Positions 1-8,272 of a stretch of DNA of 64,000 nucleotides are shown here, piece by piece (position 1 is the stretch's first letter; each line of letters opens with the position of its first letter). The position numbers and the translations under genes were made by a program. Below the pieces are notes generated by a model that ran no database searches, had not been told where the DNA came from, and saw nothing but the letters and a program-made list of their open reading frames with translations. The stretch is from Limnochorda sp. L945t (GTDB taxonomy: Bacteria > Bacillota > Limnochordia > Limnochordales > Geochordaceae). The stretch is taken from the NCBI RefSeq assembly GCF_035593305.1, contig NZ_CP141615.1, positions 806,001 to 870,000 on the forward strand, given 5' to 3'.

Positions 1-16
1 CGGTCCTCCTGCCGAC

Positions 17-496
17 GTGTTCGACCCGGCGACGCTGTCCCGGGTCGAAGGCCGTGCGTTCGCGGCCACGTCCGGCCCGCTGCCGGGTAACCCCAACCAG
101 GTGGCACAAATCGTCCTGGTCAACCCGCCGGGCTCGCCGGTCGTCCTGCAGCTGGTCGAGTGGTCGTTGCTGGCGAGCACGCAGTTCTTCGGCGGCGAGG
201 GGCGCTTGCGGCTGTTGACGGGGGTCGATCCTTCCGGCGTGCCGTCCATCCCGGTCGTCTCCACCAACACGGCAGTGCCGAGAGCATCGCAGACGTCGGC
301 TCATGCGGGCGTTGTCGACGCGCTTGCCACGGGGACGAAGCTACTGGACACGGACGTGCTGGGAGGAATCCTCTACCAACCCCAGGTCCCTTCCGTCTGG
401 GTGGTGGCTCCGGGCACCAACCTCGCCTTCACTTACGAGACGGACGGCACCTTCGTCGCGTACTTCGTCGCGATATGGGTCGAGGTCCCCGTCTGA
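17..496 (+). CDS. hypothetical protein, possibly 5'-partial
   Basis: I do not recognise this protein. The reading frame is open to the left edge of the window, so the GTG at 17 may be internal and the gene may start outside. The visible 159 residues are rich in Val, Ala, Thr and Pro with no Cys, no transmembrane segment and no catalytic motif. The alternating hydrophobic pattern (VVLQLVEWSLLAS, VAYFVAIWVEV) suggests a beta-sandwich fold, as in some phage or surface structural proteins, but that is only an impression. It is convergent with the Gx/NusG-II gene at the end of the rnf operon, 88 bases away, with no clear terminator hairpin in between. Confidence 0.6.
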   Translation: MFDPATLSRVEGRAFAATSGPLPGNPNQVAQIVLVNPPGSPVVLQLVEWSLLASTQFFGGEGRLRLLTGVDPSGVPSIPVVSTNTAVPRASQTSAHAGVVDALATGTKLLDTDVLGGILYQPQVPSVWVVAPGTNLAFTYETDGTFVAYFVAIWVEVPV

Positions 497-584
497 GCCG
501 GACTGCTGCGTGTGGAGGTAACCCGTCGTGGTATCCCCGGCGTTTGCCACAGCAAGCCGGCCCTGGCGACGGGGGACAGGCCCC

Positions 585-1673
585 TCACCGGGTGATGGCG
601 TCGACGCCTTGCTCTAGGTCCGGCCAGGCCGGGGAGGCGCCCGCTCGTCGCTCGATCGCCACGACGGCCCGGCCCGGTACGCAGACGATGACCTGGCCGG
701 GCCGGTCGATCCACCCGGTGTGAACGCAGACCTGATGCGGGCAGGTGGAGGACTTCACCCGGATCCGCCCGTCGCGCACTTCCAGGACCAGCTCGACGGA
801 TCCGCTTCGGAGGGCCCACTGCCCGTCGCGATCGAGGGGCACCCTCAAGGTAAGACGGCCTGCACCCTGCTTCCCATGGCCTTCGTCGCCGGCCAGCTGC
901 ACCACGGCCGCGAGGTCATGGGGGCTCGAGGCGCCCCCTGCCGGCCCGGTCACGGCTCCCGGCAGCCTTCCTGCCCCTGCCGCCACGAGGACCGTCAAAG
1001 CCGTGCACGCCAGCCCTGACAGGGCGAGTCCCACCCATCCCGCCGCAGCCGGCGTCCCGGCCGGCCGTTGGCCCGAGGCCCGCTGCCACGCGCCTGTCTG
1101 CAGGCAGCGGCGGGCCAACTCCCCGGTGACCAGTCCAGCCAGCCCTCCCAGCGGGACCAGGGGACCGGCCAGCGCGCCGACTCCGGGGTGGCTCACGAGG
1201 TAGCGGGCGGCCAGCAGTTGTCCCAGGTTGTGCGCGACCCCTCCCAGCACGCTGGTGACCACCAGCCGGGGAAGGCGTCCGCGAGCCCACGACAGCGCAA
1301 GGGTCATGACGGCGAGGCTGGCCAGCGCGCCTGCGCCGGCCAGCCAGAACCCCGGTGCCCCCAGCTTGCCGGTCAGGGCCGAGCTGAGCAGCACGCGGAC
1401 GAGTGCGAACCGGGCGGCAGCCCCTGGCCCCCACTGCCACAAGACCAGCAAGCCCACGGCGTTGGCCAGGCCGAGCCTGGCCCCGGGCACGGGAAGGACG
1501 ATCACCGCCGACTCGATCACGTGCAGGGCCAGCGCCATCCCCAACAGCATAGCCTCGGTGGTGAGCCGCCGGATCCGGGCGTCGATCCCGGCATGGACCC
1601 CCTCCAGCGCCGCGCTCGCCACGGGCGTGGGCGGAAAGGCCGGAGCCGCCGGCGCCTGGCCGTTACCCGTCAT
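585..1673 (-). CDS. Gx transporter-family membrane protein fused to a NusG domain II
   Basis: A 362-residue protein with two modules. Residues about 35-205 are a polytopic membrane domain of the Gx/heptaprenyl-diphosphate-synthase-component-I family (motif GARLGLANAVGLL, then ARFALVRVLLSSALTGKLG). After another hydrophobic helix near 220-240 comes a NusG-II domain (about 250-350) with STCPHQVCVHTGWI and GQVIVCVPGR. In many Firmicutes these are two neighbouring genes beside rnf or apbE; here they are one frame. The ATG at 1673 is chosen because it overlaps the apbE stop as ATGA. The frame stays open far upstream through apbE, but that part is not coding. The exact role is unknown; the operon suggests redox membrane chemistry. 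Confidence 0.85.
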   Translation of the reverse strand: MTGNGQAPAAPAFPPTPVASAALEGVHAGIDARIRRLTTEAMLLGMALALHVIESAVIVLPVPGARLGLANAVGLLVLWQWGPGAAARFALVRVLLSSALTGKLGAPGFWLAGAGALASLAVMTLALSWARGRLPRLVVTSVLGGVAHNLGQLLAARYLVSHPGVGALAGPLVPLGGLAGLVTGELARRCLQTGAWQRASGQRPAGTPAAAGWVGLALSGLACTALTVLVAAGAGRLPGAVTGPAGGASSPHDLAAVVQLAGDEGHGKQGAGRLTLRVPLDRDGQWALRSGSVELVLEVRDGRIRVKSSTCPHQVCVHTGWIDRPGQVIVCVPGRAVVAIERRAGASPAWPDLEQGVDAITR

Positions 1674-2812
1674 CGTGGCACCTGCCCGATCCGGCGCACG
1701 CGCATGGACGGATCGACCAGGATGGCGCTCGTCCCCGGCCATTGCCGCAACAAGCGCTCTCCCTGCTCCGGCCCGACGATGGCGAGGGCCGTCGAAAGGG
1801 CGTCGGCCACGGCGGCCGAAGTGGGGTGGAAGACCGTGACGGAGATCGCCCGGCGGGATGGCTGCCCGGTGCGGGCGTCGATCAGGTGCGTGTAGCGCAC
1901 ACCCTCGAATTCGAAGTAACGCTCGTAATCTCCGGACGTAGCCGCCGCTCCGTCCTGGAGCGTGACCGTATCCAGCAGCTTGCCGCTCTGGCGCGGGTGC
2001 TGGATACCGAGCCGCCAGGGCTTGCCGTCTCCCGGACGCCGGCCGAGCGCCCGTACCTCCCCGCCGACGTCCACCAACGCGCTCGAAAGGCCGGCTTTCT
2101 CGAGGACTTCGATGGCCCGGTCGGCCGCATACCCCTGAGCCACGGCGCCCAGGTCGAGAGCCATCCCCGGCTGCTCGAGATAGATCGACCAGCTGGTACC
2201 TTCGTGGCGTACACAGACCTGCCGGAAATCGACCAGACCCACGGCCTGGGCCAGCTCCTGCGCCTTCGGAGGGTGCCGTGGCGGATCCCGGTCGTAGCTC
2301 GCCCCGAACCCCCAGAGATCGACGACCGGAGCCACGGTCGGATCGAAGGCGCCCTCCGTCTGTTGGGCGACGGTGAGAGCCAGGCGAGTCAGCCGCCCGA
2401 CCTCTTCGGGTACCTCTACGGCATGGCGCCCCGCCCCTTTGGCCACTCGCGCCAGGGGGCCGTCCGGATCGAACCGGTCGAATAGGGCGTCCAGGCGCTC
2501 GACCTCCGCCATGGCGGCATCCACCGCCGCTCGAGCGCCAGGCCCTGCCGCCGTGACCTGCACGAAGCTTCCCATGGCGAAGCCGGCACGGCGCACCACG
2601 GAGGTGTCCGAAGGCGCCGTGGAGTCCGGGGCGCTCCCGGGCAGCGGTGAGCCGGCGCCGCCGGGGGCCCTCCCGCTCCACGGCATCCCCCTCGTCGCGA
2701 GCGCCGCGCCTGCCATTGCCAGGGCCAAAGCCGCCACGGCACCCGCCTCGAGCCACCGGCTCCCGGAGCGTGTAGCCGCCTGCCTCACGGGGTCACCCCC
2801 GCCCCCGTTCAC
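1670..2812 (-). CDS. apbE: FAD:protein FMN transferase (ApbE), membrane-anchored
   Basis: ApbE moves FMN from FAD onto a Thr or Ser of target proteins outside the cytoplasmic membrane; RnfD and RnfG are classic targets. The 380-residue protein has an N-terminal hydrophobic segment (about 20-42) with no lipobox Cys, so it is probably held by an uncleaved anchor. Family motifs are all present: GAFDPTVAPVVDLWGFG, ALDLGAVAQGYAADRA, LVDVGGEVRALG, AATSGDYERYF, HLIDARTGQPS and the metal-site stretch AVADALSTAL. It overlaps rnfB by four bases upstream and the Gx/NusG-II gene by four bases downstream, so it is made with the complex it flavinylates. Confidence 0.95.
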   Translation of the reverse strand: MNGGGGDPVRQAATRSGSRWLEAGAVAALALAMAGAALATRGMPWSGRAPGGAGSPLPGSAPDSTAPSDTSVVRRAGFAMGSFVQVTAAGPGARAAVDAAMAEVERLDALFDRFDPDGPLARVAKGAGRHAVEVPEEVGRLTRLALTVAQQTEGAFDPTVAPVVDLWGFGASYDRDPPRHPPKAQELAQAVGLVDFRQVCVRHEGTSWSIYLEQPGMALDLGAVAQGYAADRAIEVLEKAGLSSALVDVGGEVRALGRRPGDGKPWRLGIQHPRQSGKLLDTVTLQDGAAATSGDYERYFEFEGVRYTHLIDARTGQPSRRAISVTVFHPTSAAVADALSTALAIVGPEQGERLLRQWPGTSAILVDPSMRVRRIGQVPR

Positions 2813-3648
2813 GCCGGGCCGCTACCTACCCGCACCGGCTCGACCCGAGCGGGCGCCGGCGTGATCACGATGCAGTGGGTCGGGCACTTCTCGGCGCACT
2901 TGCCGCACCCGTCGCACCGGGCCGGATCGATGGAGGCCAGGTTGTCGAGGACGGTGATGGCCTCGCGGTCGCACGCCCGCTGGCAGATCAGGCACCCGAT
3001 GCACCCTGACCGGCACACCTGGCGCACCTGTTTGCCGGGGAGGGTCGAGAGACACCTCACGTAGGAGGCGCCGGCGTCCATGACCTGGATGACGCCCCGG
3101 GGGCAAACCAGTTCGCACAGCCCGCAGCCGGTGCAGCGCTGCTCGTCCACCACCGGGAGCCCGTCGGGCCCGATCGCGAGCGCTCCAAACGGGCAGGCCT
3201 CCACGCAGCTCCCGAGACCGAGGCAGCCGTCCGGGCACCCCTTCGGGCCTCCGGCCACCAAATCGGCCGCCCGGCAGTCCATGACCCCGTCGTAGCGTGC
3301 CCGCTGTACGGCGCTGTGGCAGTCACCTCCGCAGAGCACCCTGGCGATCCGCCGGGCAGTGTGGCCCACGGACCGCCCGAGGATGGCCGCCAGCTTCTGG
3401 ACCGTGGAGTCGCCACCAGCCCGGCACCCTTCCACGGGAGCCCCGCCCGCTATCAAGGCCCTGGCAAAGCCGCTGCACCCGGAGAAACCGCACGCCCCGC
3501 AATTGGCGCCGGGCAGGCTCTCCGTCACCTGGGCGATCCGGGGATCCTCCTCGACCCGCAGGAAGCGCCCCGCGATCACCAGCCCGATGCCGAAGAGCAG
3601 CCCCAGGCTCCCCAGGAGGCCCACCGCGGCCAGAATCCCCTGTACCAT
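2809..3648 (-). CDS. rnfB: Rnf complex subunit B, multi-[4Fe-4S] electron entry subunit
   Basis: RnfB takes electrons from reduced ferredoxin and passes them into the Rnf complex. The 279 residues start with one membrane helix (about 4-26). The Fe-S domain follows with the motif NCGACGFSGCSGFARAL and a fourth Cys in VEGC. Then come several CxxCxxCxxxCP clusters (CTGCGLCELVCP, CIGCLICQRACD, CDGCGKCAEKCP) and extra Cys in the middle. Length and order match clostridial-type RnfB. It lies 58 bases after rnfA, the largest gap in the operon, and overlaps apbE by four bases. Confidence 0.96.
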   Translation of the reverse strand: MVQGILAAVGLLGSLGLLFGIGLVIAGRFLRVEEDPRIAQVTESLPGANCGACGFSGCSGFARALIAGGAPVEGCRAGGDSTVQKLAAILGRSVGHTARRIARVLCGGDCHSAVQRARYDGVMDCRAADLVAGGPKGCPDGCLGLGSCVEACPFGALAIGPDGLPVVDEQRCTGCGLCELVCPRGVIQVMDAGASYVRCLSTLPGKQVRQVCRSGCIGCLICQRACDREAITVLDNLASIDPARCDGCGKCAEKCPTHCIVITPAPARVEPVRVGSGPA

Positions 3649-3706
3649 GTGCCAAGCCCCTGCCTTTCCAGGCTCGCGCTTGCGGCTCGGAGCGCCGCTC
3701 GTGCCG

Positions 3707-4285
3707 TCAAATGGGCACCATCCCGGAGAACCCCATGAACGCCAACGACAGCAGCCCCGCGATGGTGAGCGCCAGAGCCGTGCCCTCGAACGCCTTGGGC
3801 ACCCGGGTGTAGGCGAGCTCTTCCCGGATGCCCGCCATCAGCACCAGCGCCAGCGTAAAGCCAAGCCCCGTCCCCACTCCGAAGACGGCGGTCTCGGCCA
3901 GGTCGTACGCCTTGTTGGAGGCCATGAGCGCCAGCCCCAGCACGGCGCAGTTGGTGGTGATGAGCGCCAGGTAGATGCCGAACGCCTCGTACAGGGCCTG
4001 GTTGGCCTTGCGGATCACCATCTCGACGAACTGCACGAAGACGGCGATCACCAGGATGAAGGCGAGGGTCCTCAGGTAGCTCAGTTGCATCGGCACCAGC
4101 ACCGCGCGATCGACGATCCACGTCACCACCCCGGCTCCTACCAGGACGAAGGTGGTAGCCAGTCCCATGCTCACGGCCGTCTTCATCTGGCGGCTCGTAC
4201 CGAGGAACGGGCAGGTGCCGAGGAAGCGCACCAGCACGATGTTGTTGACCAGCGCCGAACTGATCAGCAGCAACAGCAGCTTCAC
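3707..4285 (-). CDS. rnfA: Rnf complex subunit A, integral membrane
   Basis: RnfA is one of the two homologous six-helix membrane subunits (with RnfE) that bind a buried Fe-S centre at the middle of the membrane. The 192-residue protein has six hydrophobic segments and the family sequences NNIVLVRFLGTCPFLGTS near the N terminus and ALITTNCAVLG near residue 110, each supplying a conserved cluster Cys. The ATG at 4285 overlaps the rnfE stop by four bases. The length is normal for the family. Confidence 0.96.
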   Translation of the reverse strand: MKLLLLLISSALVNNIVLVRFLGTCPFLGTSRQMKTAVSMGLATTFVLVGAGVVTWIVDRAVLVPMQLSYLRTLAFILVIAVFVQFVEMVIRKANQALYEAFGIYLALITTNCAVLGLALMASNKAYDLAETAVFGVGTGLGFTLALVLMAGIREELAYTRVPKAFEGTALALTIAGLLSLAFMGFSGMVPI

Positions 4286-4986
4286 CGGACCCCTCCTCCC
4301 ATCCCGGCCGCCTCGGCGACTCTGGCTCCCGCCATCCCGGCGGCCTTACGGGCTTGCGCTCGCTCCTGTGCGACCCGCACGGCGGCGTTGAGGCCCGCCA
4401 CGACGGCTCCCAGCGTCAGGAAAGCTCCCGGAGGCAGCGAGAAGAGCCCGAGCGGCGTAAACCAGTCGCCCAGCAACTGCCAGCCGAAGATGGTGCCTCT
4501 CGCCAGCAGCTCCCGCAGGGCGGCGATGAGCGTCAAGCCCCATATCTCACCCAGGCCCATGCCCAGCGCGTCCGCCGCGGAGCGCATCACGCCGTGCTTG
4601 GAGGCGAAGGCCTCGGCGCGGGCGAGGATGATGCAGTTGACCACGATGAGCGGGACGAAGATGCCCAGCGCGTCGTGGACCGCCGGGAGCAACCCGGCCA
4701 GGGTCATGTCGGTGACGGTCACGGCCGTGGCGATGATCACCACGAAGACCGGGATGCGGACGTTGTCGGGGATCACCCGGTGCATGGCCGAGACGATCAC
4801 GCCGGTGATCAGCAGCACCGCGGTCACGGCCAGGCCCATGATCAGGCCGTTGATGGCCGCCGTCGTAATGGCGAGCACGGGGCACATGCCGATGAGCATG
4901 CGAAGCGGCGGGTTTTCGGCCCAGATGCCCCGGGCCACGTCGCCGGCCAGGGTCTTGATCAGCCCGCCCCGGCTGTCGTCGGCCAC
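4282..4986 (-). CDS. rnfE: Rnf complex subunit E, integral membrane
   Basis: RnfE is the partner of RnfA in the membrane core of the ion-translocating ferredoxin:NAD+ oxidoreductase. The 234-residue protein shows GIWAENPPLRMLIGMCPVLAITTA with the first cluster Cys, and FVPLIVVNCIILARAEAFA with the second. There are about six transmembrane helices and an Ala/Gly/Arg-rich C-terminal tail. It starts six bases after the rnfDG stop and overlaps rnfA by four bases, so it is translationally coupled on both sides. Confidence 0.96.
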   Translation of the reverse strand: MADDSRGGLIKTLAGDVARGIWAENPPLRMLIGMCPVLAITTAAINGLIMGLAVTAVLLITGVIVSAMHRVIPDNVRIPVFVVIIATAVTVTDMTLAGLLPAVHDALGIFVPLIVVNCIILARAEAFASKHGVMRSAADALGMGLGEIWGLTLIAALRELLARGTIFGWQLLGDWFTPLGLFSLPPGAFLTLGAVVAGLNAAVRVAQERAQARKAAGMAGARVAEAAGMGGGVR

Positions 4987-4992
4987 CTCCGC

Positions 4993-6501
4993 TCACCGCC
5001 CCTCCGTGGCGGCCCGTACCGCCTCGATGGCTTGCACCACGATGTCGCACACGGCTACCGACGAGACCGTGGCCCCGGAGATCCCGTCCACGTCCTCACC
5101 CGGCATGAAAGCGTCGTCCAGGGGCTTCCCGGCGAACTGCCCCAAGAAGCCCTCTTCCTCGATGCGCGAGCCCAGTCCCGGCGTCTCGCTCTGCTGCAAG
5201 ACCCGCACACCGAGCAACTCCTTGACCTCGGGGTCGATGCCGACGGCCAGCCGGATCACGTCGTGGTACCCCTGCCCCTCGGTGAACACCCCGTAGCCCA
5301 CCCGGTTGCCCTGCGCATCCAGAGCCTCGAAAACCCGGGCGCCGTCGGTCTGCGACAGCCGGTTGAAGGTGACCGCCTCGGGAATCAGCGTCTTGAGGCC
5401 GAGCTCGATCTCCCGCCTTTGTTGCTGGCTGGCGATCAGAGGAGCCGTAGCGTGGTAGAAGCTCGCCAGCAAGACCCCCGCTGCCGACGTGACCAGCACC
5501 AGCACCAGGACGGCCTGGAGCTCGCCGCGCCATCTCGTGCCGTGGACCGCCTGCAATGACTTCGCCTCCCGGACGACACGCCAGTGGCGCCGGCGCAACG
5601 CGACCGACGCCCGGTTGAGCAGTGGCGTCAAAGCGTTCATCACCAGTACGGCAAAGGCTGCTCCCTCGAGGAACGACCCCTGCAGCCGCAGCAACACCGT
5701 CAGCGCCCCGGCGCCCAGTCCGAACACGAACCGCCCTTCGGCGGCGACCGGCGTCGTGGGCGGGTCGTGGACGAAGAAAGCCACCGTCAGGGGCGCCAGG
5801 CCCACGAGCCAGTGGTAAGCCGGGTGCCACCCCATGCTCACGGCCAGAAGCCCGCTGCCCACGAAAAAACCGGCCGGTGCCTGCCAGCGCCCCGCGCCCC
5901 AGCCCATCACCAGAACGCCGGCCACCAGCACCGCCAGGGGAGAGGCCGCTGCAAGGGGGCCGGGACCGGCGTGCCAGAGCAGGGGCAGGTAATCGGGAAT
6001 CACCTTGCCTGCCTTGGCGACGGCCATGAGCGCCGGCCTGGACGCGGTGCCGCCGGACAGCGCGGCCGCGAAGCTCCCCAGCAAGAAGACGTGCCCGACC
6101 AGGGCCGGGTTGAACAGGTTGTGTCCCAGGCCGCCGAACACGTACTTGCCCAGCGCGATGGCAGCGGCCGCACCGAGGAGCGCCATCCAGGTCGGTGCGG
6201 TCGGGGGAAGGGTGAGCGCGAGCAAGAGCCCCGTGACCAGGGCGCTGCCGTCGGCGAGGGTAGCGAGCGCCTTGCGGCGCAGCAACCACTCGCACGCTGC
6301 CTCGACCGCGGCGGCGCCGGCCATGCCGGCCGCCATCAGCCGTACGGCATCCAGCCCGTAGACGGCGACGGCGGCGGCGCCCGGTATGGCGGCCGCCAGC
6401 AGCGTCAGGCGCACCAGGGTCGTGACCGGCTCCGCCACGTGAACGTGGGGTGCCGGCTGGACCCACAGCATGGGATGCGTGACCGTCTCCTGCCCTTTCA
6501 C
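4993..6501 (-). CDS. rnfDG: RnfD-RnfG fusion, flavin-bearing Rnf subunits in one frame
   Basis: One 502-residue frame carries both flavin subunits. Residues 1-315 are RnfD: many membrane helices, with GKYVFGGLGHNLFNPALVGH as the family signature. Residues about 325-502 are RnfG: one helix (LQAVLVLVLVTSAAGVLLASF), then an extracytoplasmic domain ending in DGISGATVSS, the FMN-attachment motif with Thr about 478. No stop separates them. A TTG codon at 5556 preceded by GGGAGG at eight bases could also start a free RnfG. The RnfD flavinylation site is degenerate: AALSGGT where Dxx(S/T)GAT is expected. The GTG at 6501 overlaps the rnfC stop as GTGA; an ATG at 6471 is an alternative. Confidence 0.93.
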   Translation of the reverse strand: MKGQETVTHPMLWVQPAPHVHVAEPVTTLVRLTLLAAAIPGAAAVAVYGLDAVRLMAAGMAGAAAVEAACEWLLRRKALATLADGSALVTGLLLALTLPPTAPTWMALLGAAAAIALGKYVFGGLGHNLFNPALVGHVFLLGSFAAALSGGTASRPALMAVAKAGKVIPDYLPLLWHAGPGPLAAASPLAVLVAGVLVMGWGAGRWQAPAGFFVGSGLLAVSMGWHPAYHWLVGLAPLTVAFFVHDPPTTPVAAEGRFVFGLGAGALTVLLRLQGSFLEGAAFAVLVMNALTPLLNRASVALRRRHWRVVREAKSLQAVHGTRWRGELQAVLVLVLVTSAAGVLLASFYHATAPLIASQQQRREIELGLKTLIPEAVTFNRLSQTDGARVFEALDAQGNRVGYGVFTEGQGYHDVIRLAVGIDPEVKELLGVRVLQQSETPGLGSRIEEEGFLGQFAGKPLDDAFMPGEDVDGISGATVSSVAVCDIVVQAIEAVRAATEGR

Positions 6502-7985
6502 GATCGGGTCGCCACCTTTTCGGCCGCCCGCTCGGCCGGACGCCTCCGGGGAGCGGAGGGGCGGCCCTTGGCCAGCGTGATCCACTGCAGGAGCGGCCGG
6601 CGGGCCGGGCAAACGGCAGCGCACGCAGCGCACTCGACACAGGCACGAGCGCCCAGGTCCCGGGCCTCGGCCATCTGGCCGGCGCCCGCCGCCCGGGCGA
6701 TGTACAATGGGAGCAGGCCCACCGGGCAGACCTCCACGCACCGGCCGCATCGGATACAGGCCGCTTCCGGGTGGAGGCGCTCGAGATGGCGCTCCTGCAG
6801 GAGGGCCAGGGCGGGAAGCGACGCGGTGACCGGAAGGCTGAGGTCGGGGATGGCCTCGCCTCGCAGGGGCCCACCCGCCAGCGCCATGGCGACGGCGGGC
6901 GCGGGCGGCACCTGGCCGTCGGCCCCCGGTGCAGCCGGCGTGCGAGTGTCCGGCTTCGGGGCCATCGCCCATGCGGCGACGACCTCCAAAGCGAGCCCGA
7001 TGGGCACGTAGAAAGCCCGTACGGGCCCTCTCGGACCCGTGGCCACGGCCAGAAGCCTGTGGGTCACGGGAAAGCCATCCTGCAACGCGTGCCCGGCGGC
7101 CACCGCGGTACCCGCCGACTCCACGACGAAGGGGGCCGCCCCTAGCCCGGAAAGCCGCATGGCCCGGGCGGCCAGCAGGACCGGTACCTCCCGCCAGTCG
7201 AGCTCTCTAAGGGTGACCAGCCGGATGGCGGCCGGTCGGGAGGTATCACCGGCGCCCCTGGCGGATGCCTGGCGGCGCAGCGCCTCTTCCACCGCGGGCC
7301 GGGCAGGGGAGGAGGAGAGGACGGCGACGACGGCGCCGGCGGCGCCCAGGGCTCTCACCAGCGCCCTCGTCCCCAATACGAGGGCGTCCGGCTCCGCAGC
7401 GGCCTCCAGGGCCTCGCTCGGGATCGCCGGCTCCGGCCCTACGGCGTTGATCACCAGCGTGGCGCCGCCGGCTCCCCGGCGCAGCAGCGCCGGGAGGCTT
7501 GCAGCGAGTTGGAGTGAGCCGTCACCCGGGTGCGCCGCGGTCAACCTGCCGGTCAGCCCGGCCTGGAGCAAGTAACGCGCCAGCTCCTGGCGCGGCCACG
7601 ACTCCGGGTGAGCACAATCCCACGGCCGCTCCAGGGGGGCTGCCCACTCGTCGAGCCCGTCCGACTCTACGGTCACCGCATGCAGGACGCCTGCCGGCGT
7701 GCAAAGCGGGCCGACGTCCACGACCTTGCCCGATACCGGGCTGTGCACCGGGACGCCTGCCCGGGCCGCCTGGGCACCCTCCTCCGGCGCGGTTGGCCCA
7801 TCGTCCGGGGCATCGGGCTCCAGGAGGACCTGGCCTGCCGCGACCCGATCCCCCTTGCGTACGACCGGGTAGGCTCCAGGGTGGGGGCCGCGGCCGGGAC
7901 CCCAGGGAGCGGTCAGGGTGAACCGTATGCCCGGGGTCGTCGCCAGGGGACGGCTCCCGGCCGGTCGCAGGGCCTCATCGTTCAT
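6498..7985 (-). CDS. rnfC: Rnf complex subunit C, NADH/FMN and Fe-S subunit
   Basis: RnfC is the peripheral cytoplasmic subunit that exchanges electrons with NAD. The 495-residue protein has the N-terminal barrel/hybrid region (VRKGDRVAAGQVLLEP, VHSPVSGKVVDVGP), a central flavin/NADH-binding Rossmann-like part, an SLBB-like region and two C-terminal [4Fe-4S] motifs: CIRCGRCVEVCPVGLLP and CVECAACAAVCPARRP. The nucleotide-binding glycine pattern is less obvious than in textbook RnfC. The ATG at 7985 is chosen because AAGGAG sits ten bases upstream; the frame is open further upstream but without family similarity. It is the first gene of the operon. Confidence 0.93.
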   Translation of the reverse strand: MNDEALRPAGSRPLATTPGIRFTLTAPWGPGRGPHPGAYPVVRKGDRVAAGQVLLEPDAPDDGPTAPEEGAQAARAGVPVHSPVSGKVVDVGPLCTPAGVLHAVTVESDGLDEWAAPLERPWDCAHPESWPRQELARYLLQAGLTGRLTAAHPGDGSLQLAASLPALLRRGAGGATLVINAVGPEPAIPSEALEAAAEPDALVLGTRALVRALGAAGAVVAVLSSSPARPAVEEALRRQASARGAGDTSRPAAIRLVTLRELDWREVPVLLAARAMRLSGLGAAPFVVESAGTAVAAGHALQDGFPVTHRLLAVATGPRGPVRAFYVPIGLALEVVAAWAMAPKPDTRTPAAPGADGQVPPAPAVAMALAGGPLRGEAIPDLSLPVTASLPALALLQERHLERLHPEAACIRCGRCVEVCPVGLLPLYIARAAGAGQMAEARDLGARACVECAACAAVCPARRPLLQWITLAKGRPSAPRRRPAERAAEKVATRS

Positions 7986-8038
7986 GCTCGCCCGACTCCT
8001 TCGTGGCGGGAGGATCGAGAAGGGAAAGGGTAGTCTTA

Positions 8039-8052
8039 GTGAAGACATTCAC
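8039..8052. promoter_or_regulatory. candidate Rex-type operator in front of the rnf operon
   Basis: A perfect 5-4-5 inverted repeat, GTGAA-GACA-TTCAC, lies 54-67 bases upstream of rnfC. GTGAA-N4-TTCAC is the core of the Rex redox repressor site (TTGTGAA-N4-TTCACAA); the outer bases here differ from the consensus. An NADH/NAD+ sensor controlling an NAD-reducing complex would make sense. The site is seen; Rex binding is inferred, and no rex gene is in the window. Confidence 0.4.
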
Positions 8053-8117
8053 GAGCTTTCGCAAAAAACGAGGCACGCACCCCTGCCCTTCCCGGCCAGC
8101 GCCTCCCGGTGCCGGCC

Positions 8118-8134
8118 GCCGGTTCATGACCGGC
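8118..8134. repeat. perfect inverted repeat between rnfC and the MBL gene
   Basis: GCCGGT-TCATG-ACCGGC is a perfect 6-5-6 palindrome in the divergent intergenic region. A second, shorter palindrome, CGACCGGTCG, is at 8230-8239 and shares the ACCGG half-site. Either could be an operator for the MBL gene; neither has a T-run, so they are not terminators. No regulator can be named. Confidence 0.3.
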
Positions 8135-8272
8135 AAGCCCCGTGCCCGTTTCAGTCTGGCATAGGGGTGGGTCACAATCAAGAGGACTTGGCAGGACCGA
8201 ATGTCCCATCTCGGAATAGTGGGACCAAACGACCGGTCGAAACCGCACAAGAGGGGGGCGCGATTTTCCGCC

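Noticed and set aside
17-496. A phage remnant at the left edge
   Set aside because: The protein has a beta-rich look but no recognisable phage motif and no phage neighbour, so it is left as hypothetical.
1674-2756. Upstream extension of the Gx/NusG-II frame through apbE, giving a 723-residue open frame
   Set aside because: The extra sequence is Arg/Gly-rich antisense-like frame noise over a clear apbE gene. The ATG at 1673 with ATGA overlap and the start of family similarity define the real gene.
3359-5296. A 645-residue plus-strand open frame across the rnf genes
   Set aside because: Antisense to rnfB, rnfA and rnfE, all of which show strong family motifs; the frame itself shows none.
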